A DNA stretch of 55,809 nucleotides from positions 83,970 to 139,778 of the forward strand of contig PBCY01000019.1 in assembly GCA_002717245.1 (NCBI GenBank). The letters run 5' to 3'. Below are positions 19,003 to 28,932 of this stretch, one piece after another; positions within the stretch are counted from its first letter, which is position 1; each line of letters begins with the position of its first letter. The notes under the pieces were generated by a model that was given only the letters and a program-made list of their open reading frames with translations, did no database searches and was not told the DNA's origin. The position numbers and the translations under genes are program-made. This DNA is from Pelagibacteraceae bacterium (GTDB taxonomy: Bacteria; Pseudomonadota; Alphaproteobacteria; GCA-002720895).

Positions 19003-19452
19003 ATGAAAAAAATTTTAGTCATAAATGGCCCTAATTTAAATTTATTAGGAAAAAGAGAAATAGAAATTTATGGAAAAACTTCTTTAAAAAGTATTGAAAA
19101 TACAACAAGAGAATTCGCTAAAAACAATAGTTTAGAAGTAGAATTTAAACAAAGTAATGAAGAATCAGAAATTATAAATTGGATACAAGATTGTATGAAA
19201 AACTCTTATAATGGTTTGTTAATTAATGCAGGAGCATATACTCATACTTCTATTGCAATATTTGATGCTTTAAAAGCAATAAAAATACCTATTATAGAAA
19301 TACATTTATCTAATATCCACAAAAGAGAAGAGTTTAGAAAAAAATCTTTTATTTCAGAGGTAGCTAATGGTGTTATTTTTGGATTCGGGTCTTATAGTTA
19401 TATTTTAGCAATAATGGCAATCAAAAATTTATTAGAAAATAAAAATGGCTAA
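19003..19452 (+). CDS. aroQ: 3-dehydroquinate dehydratase, type II
   Basis: Third step of the shikimate pathway, anti-elimination of water from 3-dehydroquinate. It starts with ILVINGPNLNLLGKRE and YGKTSL, with the flexible lid and catalytic Tyr. The NAGAYTHTSIAI segment and EIHLSNIHKREEFRKKS with the catalytic His follow. The length of 149 is exact for the dodecameric type II enzyme. The 3' end overlaps accB by 8 nt. The aroQ-accB-accC order is shared by many alphaproteobacteria. Confidence 0.95.
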   Translation: MKKILVINGPNLNLLGKREIEIYGKTSLKSIENTTREFAKNNSLEVEFKQSNEESEIINWIQDCMKNSYNGLLINAGAYTHTSIAIFDALKAIKIPIIEIHLSNIHKREEFRKKSFISEVANGVIFGFGSYSYILAIMAIKNLLENKNG

Positions 19453-19834
19453 TGATTTAGATGATAAAAAACTATTAAAAAATCTATTAAAGTCTGTAAA
19501 AGAACTTACGGAAATTTTAAAAAAATCTAATTTACCAGGAAATATTGAGAATACTGGAGACGTAACAAGAGTTACTACAAAAAGAATTAAAATTGAGCAT
19601 GCAGACGCTATGACATCACCTATGGTTGGAACTGTATATTTATCACCAGAACCAAAAGCAAAAAGTTTTATAAAGCAAGGACAAGCTGTTAAAAAAGGCG
19701 ATACTTTATTAATAATTGAAGCAATGAAAACATTTAACCCAATAAAAGCTGAAAAATCAGGAAAAATTCAAAAAATATTAGTTAATGACGCAGAGCCAGT
19801 TGAATATGGGCAGCCTTTATTAGTAATTAAATAA
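19445..19834 (+). CDS. accB: Biotin carboxyl carrier protein of acetyl-CoA carboxylase
   Basis: Carries biotin between the carboxylase and carboxyltransferase of acetyl-CoA carboxylase. There is a short N-terminal helix region, a brief linker (no long Ala/Pro linker) and a biotinyl domain. The attachment site reads EAMKTFNPI with Lys95, a common variant of the EAMKLMN consensus. The protein has 129 residues, somewhat short because the linker is reduced. It lies 7 bp upstream of accC; biotin for this protein is made in part by bioF/bioD at the start of the window. Confidence 0.95.
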   Translation: MANDLDDKKLLKNLLKSVKELTEILKKSNLPGNIENTGDVTRVTTKRIKIEHADAMTSPMVGTVYLSPEPKAKSFIKQGQAVKKGDTLLIIEAMKTFNPIKAEKSGKIQKILVNDAEPVEYGQPLLVIK

Positions 19835-19841
19835 ATAAAAA

Positions 19842-21185
19842 ATGTTTAAAAAAATTTTAATAGCTAATAGAGGAGAAATTGCATTAAGAATTGTAAGAAC
19901 TTGTAGAGATCTTGGAATTAAAACTGTTGCAGTACATTCATTAATTGATAAAGATTCAATGCACGTTAGACTTGCAGACGAAGCAGTCTGTATAGGTAAA
20001 TCATCAATAAAAGATAGTTATTTAAATTCATTTGCTATTTTATCTGCAGCAGAAATTACTAATTCAGATGCAATTCACCCAGGGGCAGGTTTTTTCTCAG
20101 AAAACTCTGAATTTTCTTCAATGGTAAAAAAACACAAAATAACTTTTATCGGACCAACAAGTGAACAAATAAATTTATATGGTGACAAAATATCCGCAAA
20201 AAAATTAATGAAAAAAAATAAATTCCCAGTTATTCCAGGTTCAGAAGATTATTTAGAATCTATTGATGAAGCATTAGAAATAGCAAAAAAAATTGGTTAC
20301 CCGGTAATATTAAAAGCTGGGTCTGGTGGTGGTGGAAAAGGTATTAGAGTAGTAAAAAATAAAAAAGAATTAATAGAAAATTATTCTATCGTAAAACAAG
20401 AAGTTAAAAGTTCATTTGGTAATGAAAATATATATTTAGAAAAGTTTTTTGATAATCCTAGACATATAGAAGTACAAATAGTTGCTGACAAAAAAGGTAA
20501 CATGATTCATTTAGGTGAAAGGGATTGCTCTATACAAAGAAATAAGCAAAAAATAATAGAGGAAACGCCGTCACCTACTCTGTCTGACGCTGAAAGAAAA
20601 AAAATTTGTAGTTTGGTAGTAAAAACAATAAAAAAAATAGGTTATGAAAGTTTAGGAACTGTTGAATTATTATATAAAAATAAAAAATTTTATTTTATGG
20701 AAATGAACACAAGAGTACAAATTGAACACACTATTACTGAAAGAATTACTGGTGTAGATTTAGTAAAACAACAAATTAAGATAGCTGCAGGGGAAAAAAT
20801 AAAACTAAAACAAAAAGACGTTAATTTTACTGGTCATTCTATACAATGTAGAATAAATGCTGAAGATCCTCATAGTTTTATTCCCTCTCCAGGTAGAATT
20901 GAAGAATATCATTCTCCTGGCGGACCAGGAGTAAGAATTGATTCTGCTTTATATGCTGGCTGTATAGTTCCTCACCAATATGACAATTTAATATCAAAAA
21001 TAATAATTTATTCAAGAAACAGAAATGAAGCGATACTAAGATTAAAAAGATGTTTAATAGAATATGTTATTAATGGTATTAAAACTAATATTCCTTTACA
21101 TCTTAAAATATTAAATAGTAAAGATTACATCAAAGGCAGTTACCATATTAATTGGTTAGATAAATTTTTATCTCTTAATTATTAA
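19842..21185 (+). CDS. accC: Biotin carboxylase subunit of acetyl-CoA carboxylase
   Basis: ATP-dependent carboxylation of biotin on AccB for malonyl-CoA synthesis. It is an ATP-grasp enzyme: KILIANRGEIALRIVRTCRDLGI at the start, glycine-rich loop KAGSGGGGKGIRVV (about 158-171), ERDCSIQRNKQKIIEE, and EMNTRVQIEHTITERITGVDLVKQQI (about 287-312). The length of 447 is standard. The stop abuts the aat start with no gap, so accB-accC-aat are surely cotranscribed. Confidence 0.96.
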   Translation: MFKKILIANRGEIALRIVRTCRDLGIKTVAVHSLIDKDSMHVRLADEAVCIGKSSIKDSYLNSFAILSAAEITNSDAIHPGAGFFSENSEFSSMVKKHKITFIGPTSEQINLYGDKISAKKLMKKNKFPVIPGSEDYLESIDEALEIAKKIGYPVILKAGSGGGGKGIRVVKNKKELIENYSIVKQEVKSSFGNENIYLEKFFDNPRHIEVQIVADKKGNMIHLGERDCSIQRNKQKIIEETPSPTLSDAERKKICSLVVKTIKKIGYESLGTVELLYKNKKFYFMEMNTRVQIEHTITERITGVDLVKQQIKIAAGEKIKLKQKDVNFTGHSIQCRINAEDPHSFIPSPGRIEEYHSPGGPGVRIDSALYAGCIVPHQYDNLISKIIIYSRNRNEAILRLKRCLIEYVINGIKTNIPLHLKILNSKDYIKGSYHINWLDKFLSLNY

Positions 21186-21833
21186 ATGACAATTAACGAA
21201 GAAGCTATCTTAAAAGGTTATTCATTAGGAATATTTCCTATGTCAGAAAGCTTTGATGATCCAAATATATATTGGATTAATCCAAAAAAAAGAGGTGTGA
21301 TACCATTAGATGATTTTAAAATTTCTAAAAGCCTAAAAAAAGAAATAAAAAAAAAGAAATTTAAAATAACGATTAATAAAAACTTTAATCAGGTTATTAA
21401 AAATTGTGCAAAAAAAACAGAAAATAGACCCACTACATGGATAAACAAAGAGATAGTTGAGTTATATTCTAACCTTAATCAAATTGGGCACGCCCACTCC
21501 ATAGAAGCTTGGTTTAAAAATAAATTAGTAGGAGGCTTATATGGGGTTTCATTAGGTTCTGCTTTTTTTGGAGAAAGCATGTTTAGTAAAATGTCTAATG
21601 CGAGTAAAATTTGTTTAGTTTATTTAATAGCAAATCTAAAAATAAAAGGATTTACTTTGTTAGATACTCAATTTGTAAATCCTTATTTAAAAAAACTAGG
21701 GGCTATTGAGATAACAAGAAAGAATTATTTAAAATTATTAGGAAAATCATTAAAAAAAAATACAAATTTTTCTAAAAAAGTTTCTCAATCATCTATATAT
21801 GAAATCATACATTCTATGACCCAAACATCATAA
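21186..21833 (+). CDS. aat: Leucyl/phenylalanyl-tRNA-protein transferase
   Basis: Adds Leu or Phe from aminoacyl-tRNA to N-terminal Lys/Arg of proteins, creating N-degrons read by ClpS. Motifs: GYSLGIFPMSE (11-21), YWINPKKRGVIPL, AHSIEAWFKNKLVGGLYGVSLGSAFFGESMFSKMSNASK and LDTQFVNPYLKKLGA. It has 215 residues. It starts directly at the accC stop, and its last 49 nt overlap the convergent DUF2155 gene; both reading frames keep conserved residues in the overlap. Confidence 0.94.
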   Translation: MTINEEAILKGYSLGIFPMSESFDDPNIYWINPKKRGVIPLDDFKISKSLKKEIKKKKFKITINKNFNQVIKNCAKKTENRPTTWINKEIVELYSNLNQIGHAHSIEAWFKNKLVGGLYGVSLGSAFFGESMFSKMSNASKICLVYLIANLKIKGFTLLDTQFVNPYLKKLGAIEITRKNYLKLLGKSLKKNTNFSKKVSQSSIYEIIHSMTQTS

Positions 21834-22183
21834 ACCGCATGATCAACAGCTGAAATTGATGGGCTAGATGAAAACATCCAACCGCTAAATATATTTTCTT
21901 CTTCTTTTTCAAACTTTTTATCCCAAATTTTAATAAAAGCTGAATTCTCAGGAGGGTCTTCTGGAGGAGATTTATTACATGTTTTAACGACTATTTTTAA
22001 AGTACCAAAATTAATTTCTTCATTATTCTCAATTTTAATTTTTGATATTTTTCCACTTACCTTATTTAATGCTCCTAAAACTGTAAGTGAACTAAGTGAA
22101 TTAGAATAAAAAATAGTTACAAAAAATATAAAGAAAAATATAAAAAAATTTTTATTTTTTTTTATTTGGATTCCATGCTTCAT
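21785..22183 (-). CDS. DUF2155 secreted protein
   Basis: Function unknown; the family is almost confined to alphaproteobacteria and sits next to the NDUFA12 gene. The 132-residue protein has an N-terminal hydrophobic signal segment (about 13-33). The family core follows: LGALNKVSGKISKI, FGTLKIVVKTCNKSPPEDPPENSAFIKIWD, FSGWMFSSSPSISAVDHAVYDVWVIEC. Two conserved cysteines (in KTCNKS and VIECM) may form a disulfide. The start overlaps the NDUFA12 3' end by 32 nt, and the 3' end overlaps aat by 49 nt. Confidence 0.88.
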   Translation of the reverse strand: MKHGIQIKKNKNFFIFFFIFFVTIFYSNSLSSLTVLGALNKVSGKISKIKIENNEEINFGTLKIVVKTCNKSPPEDPPENSAFIKIWDKKFEKEEENIFSGWMFSSSPSISAVDHAVYDVWVIECMISYIDD

Positions 22184-22514
22184 AATTTTTAACTTTTTTT
22201 AATTTATTTTGCTGGTTCAAAATATGCCCATCAGGCAAATACGCTTTTTTAGTTCCTGTATTATTAGAAGAAATATTTTTTTGCCAATGTAATTTCTTTT
22301 TTAATTTAGGAAAATCTTGTATTATATGATGTAACCAAGCATGCCAATCTGGATCTATTTTTGTTGGATCACTTTCATTTTTATACATAACCCATCTTTT
22401 TTCTTTTTTTGTTCCATGTGAAATTTTAGACATATAATACTTATTTCCATCATTATCTTTTCCTACTAAATTTCCGAAAAAAATTGTATATAAATATAAA
22501 GAAATATTTTTCAT
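22152..22514 (-). CDS. NDUFA12-like accessory subunit of NADH:quinone oxidoreductase
   Basis: Homologue of the mitochondrial complex I 17.2-kDa (B17.2/NDUFA12) subunit, an accessory component found in alphaproteobacterial complex I. Core pattern: GNLVGKDNDGNKYYMS, KKEKRWVMYKNESDPTKIDPDWHAWLHH, and a proline/tyrosine C-terminal tail ending YEAWNPNKKK. It has 120 residues. First gene of the minus-strand pair with the DUF2155 gene, divergent from nrdJ. Its presence is good evidence for an alphaproteobacterial host. Confidence 0.92.
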   Translation of the reverse strand: MKNISLYLYTIFFGNLVGKDNDGNKYYMSKISHGTKKEKRWVMYKNESDPTKIDPDWHAWLHHIIQDFPKLKKKLHWQKNISSNNTGTKKAYLPDGHILNQQNKLKKVKNYEAWNPNKKK

Positions 22515-22584
22515 ATATTTAATTATTTAAAAATAACAAAAAAATCAAAAAAAATATTTTTTTTCTTGAAAATTATGTTATAAG

Positions 22585-22633
22585 TATCAAGATATAGTTG
22601 TATAACTTTATTATACTATACTATATGTAGTAG
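22585..22633 (+). promoter_or_regulatory. Pair of candidate NrdR boxes upstream of nrdJ
   Basis: Two 16-mers, TATCAAGATATAGTTG (22585-22600) and ATACTATATGTAGTAG (22618-22633), each fit the core of the published NrdR-box pattern acaCwAtATaTwGtgt (C, w, A, AT, T, w, G positions). Their starts are 33 bp apart, about three helical turns, matching the paired-box layout of NrdR targets. They lie 22-71 bp before the nrdJ start in the 141-bp divergent gap. NrdR represses ribonucleotide reductase genes when dATP is high. The match and spacing are seen; the regulator itself is not in the window. Confidence 0.55.
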
Positions 22634-22655
22634 TTACCATATAATGTTATAATTT

Positions 22656-25600
22656 ATGAAAATTGAAAGAAAGTTTACAATAAAAGGAGAATCTCCTTAC
22701 AAAGGAGTAACCTTTAAAAAAGTCAAATCAGAGATTAGAAACCCTGATGGTTCAATAATTTTTAAATTAGATAATGTTGAAGTTCCTATTAAATGGTCTC
22801 AAGTAGCAACAGATATAATTGCTCAAAAATATTTTAGAAAAAAGGGTGTTCCAAAATATCTTAAAAAAAGCATTGAAAAAAATGTTCCAAATTGGTTATC
22901 AAAAAACATACCTGATGAAACTAAATTAGAAAAGATTGATAAAGATAAAAGATTTGGTAGTGAAATTTCTTCAAAACAAGTTTTTGATCGAATTGCTGGG
23001 ACTTGGACATATTGGGGATGGAAAGGAAAATATTTCAATACCGAAGAGGATGCAAGATCTTTTTATGATGAATTAAGATATATTTTATGCCAACAAATGG
23101 CTGCGCCTAACTCTCCTCAATGGTTTAATACTGGCCTTAATTGGGCATATGGTATTGACGGTCCGGCTCAAGGCCACTTTTATGTTGATAATAATTCAGG
23201 AAAACTAAGTTTATCTGAAACAGCATACGAACATCCTCAACCACACGCTTGTTTTATACAAAGTGTAAGCGATGACCTTGTTAATGAAGGTGGAATAATG
23301 GATTTATGGGTGAAAGAAGCAAGATTATTTAAATATGGGTCAGGTACAGGAAGTAATTTTTCAAATTTAAGAGGAGATGGAGAAAATTTATCAGGTGGTG
23401 GAAAATCTTCTGGTCTAATGAGTTTCTTAAAAATTGGAGATAGATCTGCAGGAGCAATAAAATCTGGCGGAACAACAAGAAGAGCCGCAAAAATGGTAGT
23501 AGTTGATGTTGATCATCCAGATATTGAAGATTTCATTGATTGGAAAGTTAAAGAAGAGCAAAAAGTTGCGTCATTGGTTGTTGGTTCAAAAATATGTGAA
23601 AGACATCTTACAGAAATTATGGAAGCATGCTGGAACAATGAAATAAATGATGAAAAAAGATTTGATCCAAAAACTAATACTATTTTAAAAGGAAAAATAA
23701 TAAGCGCAAAAAGAGCTCTTATACCTGAAAATTATATAAAAAGAATACTAGAATTTGCCAAACAAGGATTTAAAACTATAGAATTTAGAACTTATGATGT
23801 TGATTGGGATTCTGAAGCATATTTAACTGTATCAGGGCAAAATTCAAATAACTCAGTTAGAGTTAATAATAAATTTTTAAATTGTGTTCTAGAAGATAAA
23901 GAATGGAAATTAATTAGACGAACAGACAACAAAGTTTTTAAATCAATTAACGCAAAAGATCTTTGGGATAAAATTGGTTATGCTGCATGGTCATGTGCAG
24001 ACTCAGGCATTCAATATGATACTACGATTAATGAATGGCACACATGCCCTAAAAGTGGGAAAATAAATGCATCAAATCCATGCTCTGAATATATGTTCTT
24101 AGATAATACAGCTTGTAATTTAGCATCAATAAATTTAATAGAGTTTTTAGATAATAAAGGAAAATTCAAAATTGAAGATTTTAAACATGCGGTAAAACTT
24201 TTTACCTTAGTATTAGAAATATCTGTAATGATGGCTCAATTTCCTTCTAAAGAAATAGCTAAGCTTTCCTATGAATTTAGAACATTAGGATTGGGATATG
24301 CAAATATAGGCGGACTCCTAATGCAACAAGGTTTTAGTTATGATAGTGATGAAGGTAGAGCTATATGCGCGTCAATAACAGCTTTAATGACAGGAGAATC
24401 TTATAATATATCCTCACAAATTGCCAAAGAACTTGGTTCTTTTAATAGGTTCAAAGAAAATGCAAAAGATATGCTTAGAGTAATTAAAAATCATAAACTA
24501 GCTGCATGTGGTAAAAAAAATGGATATGAAAATTTATCAATTTTACCTGTTCCTATTGAAGAAAAAGACTGTGTAGATAAAGAATTGTTATTAGCAGCAA
24601 AAGAATCTTGGGATAACGCGCTAATTAATGGCAAAAAGTATGGTTTTAGGAATGCTCAAACAACTGTAATAGCGCCAACAGGTACAATTGGATTAGTAAT
24701 GGATTGCGATACAACGGGAATTGAGCCAGATTTTTCAACAGTTAAATTCAAAAAACTTGCTGGAGGCGGTTATTTTAAAATTATTAATAGACTAATACCT
24801 ATATCACTAAAGAATCTTGGTTATAGCCAATTTCAAATTGAAGAAATAACAAAGTATGTAATTGGTAATGGAACTTTAAATAACTGTGAAAAAATAAATC
24901 ACAAAAGCTTAAAAGAAAAAGGATTTACTGAAGAAATAATAAAAAAAATTGAAGAAAATTTAACAAATGCTTTCGATATTAAATTCGCTTTTAATAAATT
25001 TATTATAGGAGAAGATTTTTGTTTAAATAATTTAAAGTTAAAGAAAAAAGATTTAGATGATCCTTCATTTAACATGCTTCAACACTTAGGTTTTAATGAA
25101 GATGAAATAAACGATGCAAATATTTATTGTTGTGGTTCAATGACTTTAGAAAAGGCTCCGCATTTGAAAGAAGATCATTTACCTATTTTTGATACAGCCA
25201 ATCCATGTGGAAAAATTGGAAAAAGATTTTTATCAACTGAGAGTCATATAAAAATGATGGCTGCAGCACAACCTTTTATTTCAGGTGCAATTTCCAAAAC
25301 AATTAATATGCCAAATAAAGCTACAATAGAAGAATGCAAAAATTCATATATAAAATCGTGGAAATTAGGTTTAAAGGCCAATGCTCTTTATAGAGATGGT
25401 TCCAAATTATCTCAACCTTTAAGTTCTGCTATTGTCGAAGAAGAAGACGTTGTTGATGAAACAATATCCACAAAAGATAAAACTATTAATGTTGCTAGAA
25501 AAATTGCGCAAGATTATGTTAAAGAAATAATTAGAACAAAAAGAAATAAAATGCCTGATAGAAGAAAAGGATATACTCAAAAAGCTATTGTCGCAGGACA

Positions 25601-26243
25601 TAAAGTATATTTAAGAACAGGAGAATATGATGATGGGTCTATTGGTGAGATTTTTTTAGATATGCACAAAGAAGGCGCGGCATTTAGAAGTCTTATGAAT
25701 AATTTTGCAATTGCTATATCTATAGGGTTACAATATGGCGTGCCACTTGAAGAATTTGTTGAAGCATATGTAAATACTAAATTTGAACCATCTGGTCCAG
25801 TTCAAGGAAATGATTCTATAAAATTCTCAAGTTCTATTTTAGACTACGTTTTTAGAGAATTAGCAATATCATATTTAAATAAAAAAGAACTTGCTCATTT
25901 TAATCCTGATCAAAAAATATCCACAAATATGGACAACCAAGAAATTAAAGCTTCAGCTGCAAATGATCAAATATCAAGATACGCAAGTACTGGTTATTTA
26001 AGAAGTAATTTTTATGTTCTATCTGGTGGAATGGAAAACATCAATAAACATGGCAAAGAAATTAAAAATAATAAACCAAATAATAAGATTAATTTAAAAA
26101 AAAATATAGATGATCTAAGAAAAAAAGCAAAATTAAGTGGATATGAAGGTGATGCTTGTGGTGAATGTGGCAACTTCACTCTTGTAAGAAATGGCACGTG
26201 TTTAAAATGTGATACTTGTGGCGGGACTACAGGTTGTAGCTAA
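22656..26243 (+). CDS. nrdJ: Adenosylcobalamin-dependent (class II) ribonucleotide reductase
   Basis: Reduces ribonucleotides to deoxyribonucleotides using a B12-generated thiyl radical. The 1195-residue protein shows [52 protein letters not shown] with substrate-site cysteine, [21 protein letters not shown], and [18 protein letters not shown]-terminal zinc ribbon/redox tail, [15 protein letters not shown] followed by [11 protein letters not shown], occupies the last 28 residues. This is the long NrdJ type seen in alphaproteobacteria. No cobalamin synthesis genes occur here, so B12 may be imported. Candidate NrdR boxes lie just upstream. Confidence 0.95.
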   Translation: MKIERKFTIKGESPYKGVTFKKVKSEIRNPDGSIIFKLDNVEVPIKWSQVATDIIAQKYFRKKGVPKYLKKSIEKNVPNWLSKNIPDETKLEKIDKDKRFGSEISSKQVFDRIAGTWTYWGWKGKYFNTEEDARSFYDELRYILCQQMAAPNSPQWFNTGLNWAYGIDGPAQGHFYVDNNSGKLSLSETAYEHPQPHACFIQSVSDDLVNEGGIMDLWVKEARLFKYGSGTGSNFSNLRGDGENLSGGGKSSGLMSFLKIGDRSAGAIKSGGTTRRAAKMVVVDVDHPDIEDFIDWKVKEEQKVASLVVGSKICERHLTEIMEACWNNEINDEKRFDPKTNTILKGKIISAKRALIPENYIKRILEFAKQGFKTIEFRTYDVDWDSEAYLTVSGQNSNNSVRVNNKFLNCVLEDKEWKLIRRTDNKVFKSINAKDLWDKIGYAAWSCADSGIQYDTTINEWHTCPKSGKINASNPCSEYMFLDNTACNLASINLIEFLDNKGKFKIEDFKHAVKLFTLVLEISVMMAQFPSKEIAKLSYEFRTLGLGYANIGGLLMQQGFSYDSDEGRAICASITALMTGESYNISSQIAKELGSFNRFKENAKDMLRVIKNHKLAACGKKNGYENLSILPVPIEEKDCVDKELLLAAKESWDNALINGKKYGFRNAQTTVIAPTGTIGLVMDCDTTGIEPDFSTVKFKKLAGGGYFKIINRLIPISLKNLGYSQFQIEEITKYVIGNGTLNNCEKINHKSLKEKGFTEEIIKKIEENLTNAFDIKFAFNKFIIGEDFCLNNLKLKKKDLDDPSFNMLQHLGFNEDEINDANIYCCGSMTLEKAPHLKEDHLPIFDTANPCGKIGKRFLSTESHIKMMAAAQPFISGAISKTINMPNKATIEECKNSYIKSWKLGLKANALYRDGSKLSQPLSSAIVEEEDVVDETISTKDKTINVARKIAQDYVKEIIRTKRNKMPDRRKGYTQKAIVAGHKVYLRTGEYDDGSIGEIFLDMHKEGAAFRSLMNNFAIAISIGLQYGVPLEEFVEAYVNTKFEPSGPVQGNDSIKFSSSILDYVFRELAISYLNKKELAHFNPDQKISTNMDNQEIKASAANDQISRYASTGYLRSNFYVLSGGMENINKHGKEIKNNKPNNKINLKKNIDDLRKKAKLSGYEGDACGECGNFTLVRNGTCLKCDTCGGTTGCS

Positions 26244-26251
26244 ATTAATAA

Positions 26252-28555
26252 CTAAATAATTTCTTCTCTAACTTTTCCAGAAATAAAATTAAATTTTAAT
26301 CTACTTTTATTTTTTAAATTTATTTTTATTAAAATTTTTGATTTTAAATTATTAGACAATAAAAAATCAGCTATTGGTTCTTTAATTTTTAATTGAATTA
26401 ATCTAGAAAGAGGTCTGGCACCATAAACTTCGCTATACCCATTTTTAACTAAAAAATTTATTACATCTTTCGAAATTTTTATTGAAATATTTTTTTGTTT
26501 TAATCTTACTTCTAATTGTTTAATAAATTTATTAACTATTTTTTCTACAGTTTGAAAATTTAATGAATTAAAAGTAATAATTGAATCTAATCTGTTTCTA
26601 AACTCAGGTTTGAAAAAAAATTTAATTTCTTCTTCATTGTCTTGTTTATTAATGTTTGTTCCAAATCCTAACTTACCTTTTGTTAAATTTTCAGCTCCTA
26701 TATTAGTGGTCAAAATTAAGATTGTATTTTTAAAATTAACAGATTTACCATTATTATCTGTTAATTTACCGTAATCCATAACTTGAAGTAGTATATTAAA
26801 AAGATCGTGATGAGCTTTTTCAATTTCATCAAAAAGAACAACTGAATGTGGACTCTGATCAACAGCTTCAGTTAAAAGACCACCTTGATCAAAACCAACG
26901 TATCCTGGTGGTGATCCTATTAATCTTGCTATGCTATGCTTTTCTGAATATTCAGACATATCCAATCTAATAAATTTAGATTCTAATGAATTTGACAATT
27001 GTTTAGCTAATTCTGTTTTACCTACTCCTGTTGGGCCAGTAAATAAAAAACAACCAATAGGTTTATCAGGCTCAGATAAGCCTGCTTGAGAAACTTTAAT
27101 AGCTCTGGTTAAATCATCAATTGCTTTATCTTGGCCATAAATTAATTTCTTTATTTTATTACCAAGATTTTTAGCAACTAAATTGCTTTGATTGTTAATG
27201 CTTTTTAAAGGTATTTTAATAATCCTAGAAATAGTATTAATTATATCTGAATCATTAATAATTTTATTTTTATTATCAAAAGTTTTTTTATACGCACCAG
27301 CTTCATCTATTACGTCAATTGCTTTATCTGGCAATTTCTTTTGAGTTATATATCTATTTGATAAATCAATTGCTAATTTTAAAGCATCATCTGTATATTT
27401 TAACTTATGAAAGTTTTCATAATACTTTTTAATACCCTTTAATATTTCAAAACATTCAGAAGTAGAAGGTTCTGCCACATCAATTTTTTGAAATCTTCTA
27501 GAAAAAGCTTTATCTTTATCAAAATAATTCCTAAATTCCTTATAAGTTGTAGAGCCAATACACTTTATTTGTCCGTTCGAAAGAACTGGTTTTAAAATAT
27601 TTGAGGCATCCATTGATCCTCCTGTTGTTGCTCCAGCCCCAACAATTGTATGAATTTCATCAATAAATAAAATGTTATTCTTTGATGAACTTATATTTTT
27701 TATAACTTTTTTAAGCCTATCTTCAAAATCCCCTCTATATTTAGTACCAGCAATTAAAGCTCCTAAATCTAATTGATGGATTACAGATTGGCGCAAAAAT
27801 TTAGGCACTTCATTATTAAATATTTTAAGAGCTAGTCCTTCAACAATAGCCGTTTTGCCCACTCCTGGATCTCCTACATATAAAGGATTATTTTTCAAAC
27901 GTCTTGATAAAATTTGTATAGTTCTTTCTATTTCTTCATTTCTTCCTATCAATTTATCAATTTTTTTATCCTTAGCTTTATCAATTAAATTAATTATAAA
28001 TTCATTTTTATTTGTTTTTTCTTTTGATTGATATGTATTGGGGTATACAAAGTCACTATTTGTTTCATCTTGTCTTTGAGACTCCAAATCATCAAATTCA
28101 TCATCTTTTGTCATTTTGTTCCCATCTTCTTTTTGTATACCGTGAGAAATAAAATTTAAAGCATCCAATCTTGACATATCTTGTTTTTGTAAAAAATAAA
28201 CTGCATGAGATTCTCTCTCAGAAAAAATTGAAACTAAAACGTTTGCGCCATTAATTTTTTTATTAGATGAATAAATATGACCTGTAGTTCTTTGTAAAAC
28301 TCTTTGAAAACTAGCAGAAGGTTCAGCTTCTTGCACTGTCGCAGAAGTTATACTTTTTAATTCTTCATCTATATATTTAATTAAACTTATTCTAAGATTC
28401 TTAATATCAACATTACATGCTTTTAACACATCCAAAGCTTCCTTGTCTTCAATTAATGCTAATAATAAATGTTCTAAAGTAACATATTGTTGTTGTCTGT
28501 CAGTTGCATAACAAACGGCTCTTTTTATAGTTTTTTCTAAATTATCTGACAACAT
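26252..28555 (-). CDS. clpA: ATP-dependent Clp protease ATP-binding subunit ClpA
   Basis: AAA+ unfoldase feeding substrates into ClpP. There is an N-terminal ClpN domain (about 1-145), an acidic linker, AAA domain 1 with Walker A GDPGVGKT at 228-235 and Walker B LFIDEIH near 297, then AAA domain 2 with GPTGVGKT at 507-514 and [12 protein letters not shown] ClpP-docking loop of the IGF/L type (GKLGFG near 640) is present. The 767 residues match ClpA rather than ClpB, because no long middle coiled coil is present. It lies 3 bp after clpS. clpP is not in the window. Confidence 0.95.
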   Translation of the reverse strand: MLSDNLEKTIKRAVCYATDRQQQYVTLEHLLLALIEDKEALDVLKACNVDIKNLRISLIKYIDEELKSITSATVQEAEPSASFQRVLQRTTGHIYSSNKKINGANVLVSIFSERESHAVYFLQKQDMSRLDALNFISHGIQKEDGNKMTKDDEFDDLESQRQDETNSDFVYPNTYQSKEKTNKNEFIINLIDKAKDKKIDKLIGRNEEIERTIQILSRRLKNNPLYVGDPGVGKTAIVEGLALKIFNNEVPKFLRQSVIHQLDLGALIAGTKYRGDFEDRLKKVIKNISSSKNNILFIDEIHTIVGAGATTGGSMDASNILKPVLSNGQIKCIGSTTYKEFRNYFDKDKAFSRRFQKIDVAEPSTSECFEILKGIKKYYENFHKLKYTDDALKLAIDLSNRYITQKKLPDKAIDVIDEAGAYKKTFDNKNKIINDSDIINTISRIIKIPLKSINNQSNLVAKNLGNKIKKLIYGQDKAIDDLTRAIKVSQAGLSEPDKPIGCFLFTGPTGVGKTELAKQLSNSLESKFIRLDMSEYSEKHSIARLIGSPPGYVGFDQGGLLTEAVDQSPHSVVLFDEIEKAHHDLFNILLQVMDYGKLTDNNGKSVNFKNTILILTTNIGAENLTKGKLGFGTNINKQDNEEEIKFFFKPEFRNRLDSIITFNSLNFQTVEKIVNKFIKQLEVRLKQKNISIKISKDVINFLVKNGYSEVYGARPLSRLIQLKIKEPIADFLLSNNLKSKILIKINLKNKSRLKFNFISGKVREEII

Positions 28556-28558
28556 TAT

Positions 28559-28885
28559 TTAAATCTTTTCTAAAGTACAAAGTAAAGGAAACCCATTATT
28601 TCTAGCTGTATTAATAACTTTTAATATTTTTGTTTCAGCTATCTCATATGGAAATATTCCACAAATTCCAGCGCCTTTATTGTGAACTTCTAACATTATT
28701 TTAGAAGCTTCATTATGGTTTTTTCTAAATAAAGTTTTTAACAAATATACTACAAAATCCATTGGTGTATAATCATCATTAAGCATTACAACTTTATATA
28801 AAGGTGGTTTTGCTACCTTATTTTTAGATAACTTTTCTATAACTAGTTCGTTTTCTTGATTGGTATTTTTAAAAGTTTTTGGCAT
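28559..28885 (-). CDS. clpS: ATP-dependent Clp protease adaptor ClpS
   Basis: Recognises N-degron residues and delivers substrates to ClpAP. A polar N-terminal extension (about 1-25) precedes the conserved core PPLYKVVMLNDDYTPMDFVVYLLKTLF, with the Asn-Asp-Asp segment that binds the substrate amino group. It is followed by ASKIMLEVHNKGAGICGIFPYEIAETK with the pocket His. It has 108 residues. Directly upstream of clpA, the standard pair. A 47-bp pure A/T gap separates it from the phosphomannomutase gene. Confidence 0.95.
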   Translation of the reverse strand: MPKTFKNTNQENELVIEKLSKNKVAKPPLYKVVMLNDDYTPMDFVVYLLKTLFRKNHNEASKIMLEVHNKGAGICGIFPYEIAETKILKVINTARNNGFPLLCTLEKI

Positions 28886-28932
28886 AAATTATTAATAATT
28901 ATTATAAATTATAAATATTTAAAAAATAATAG

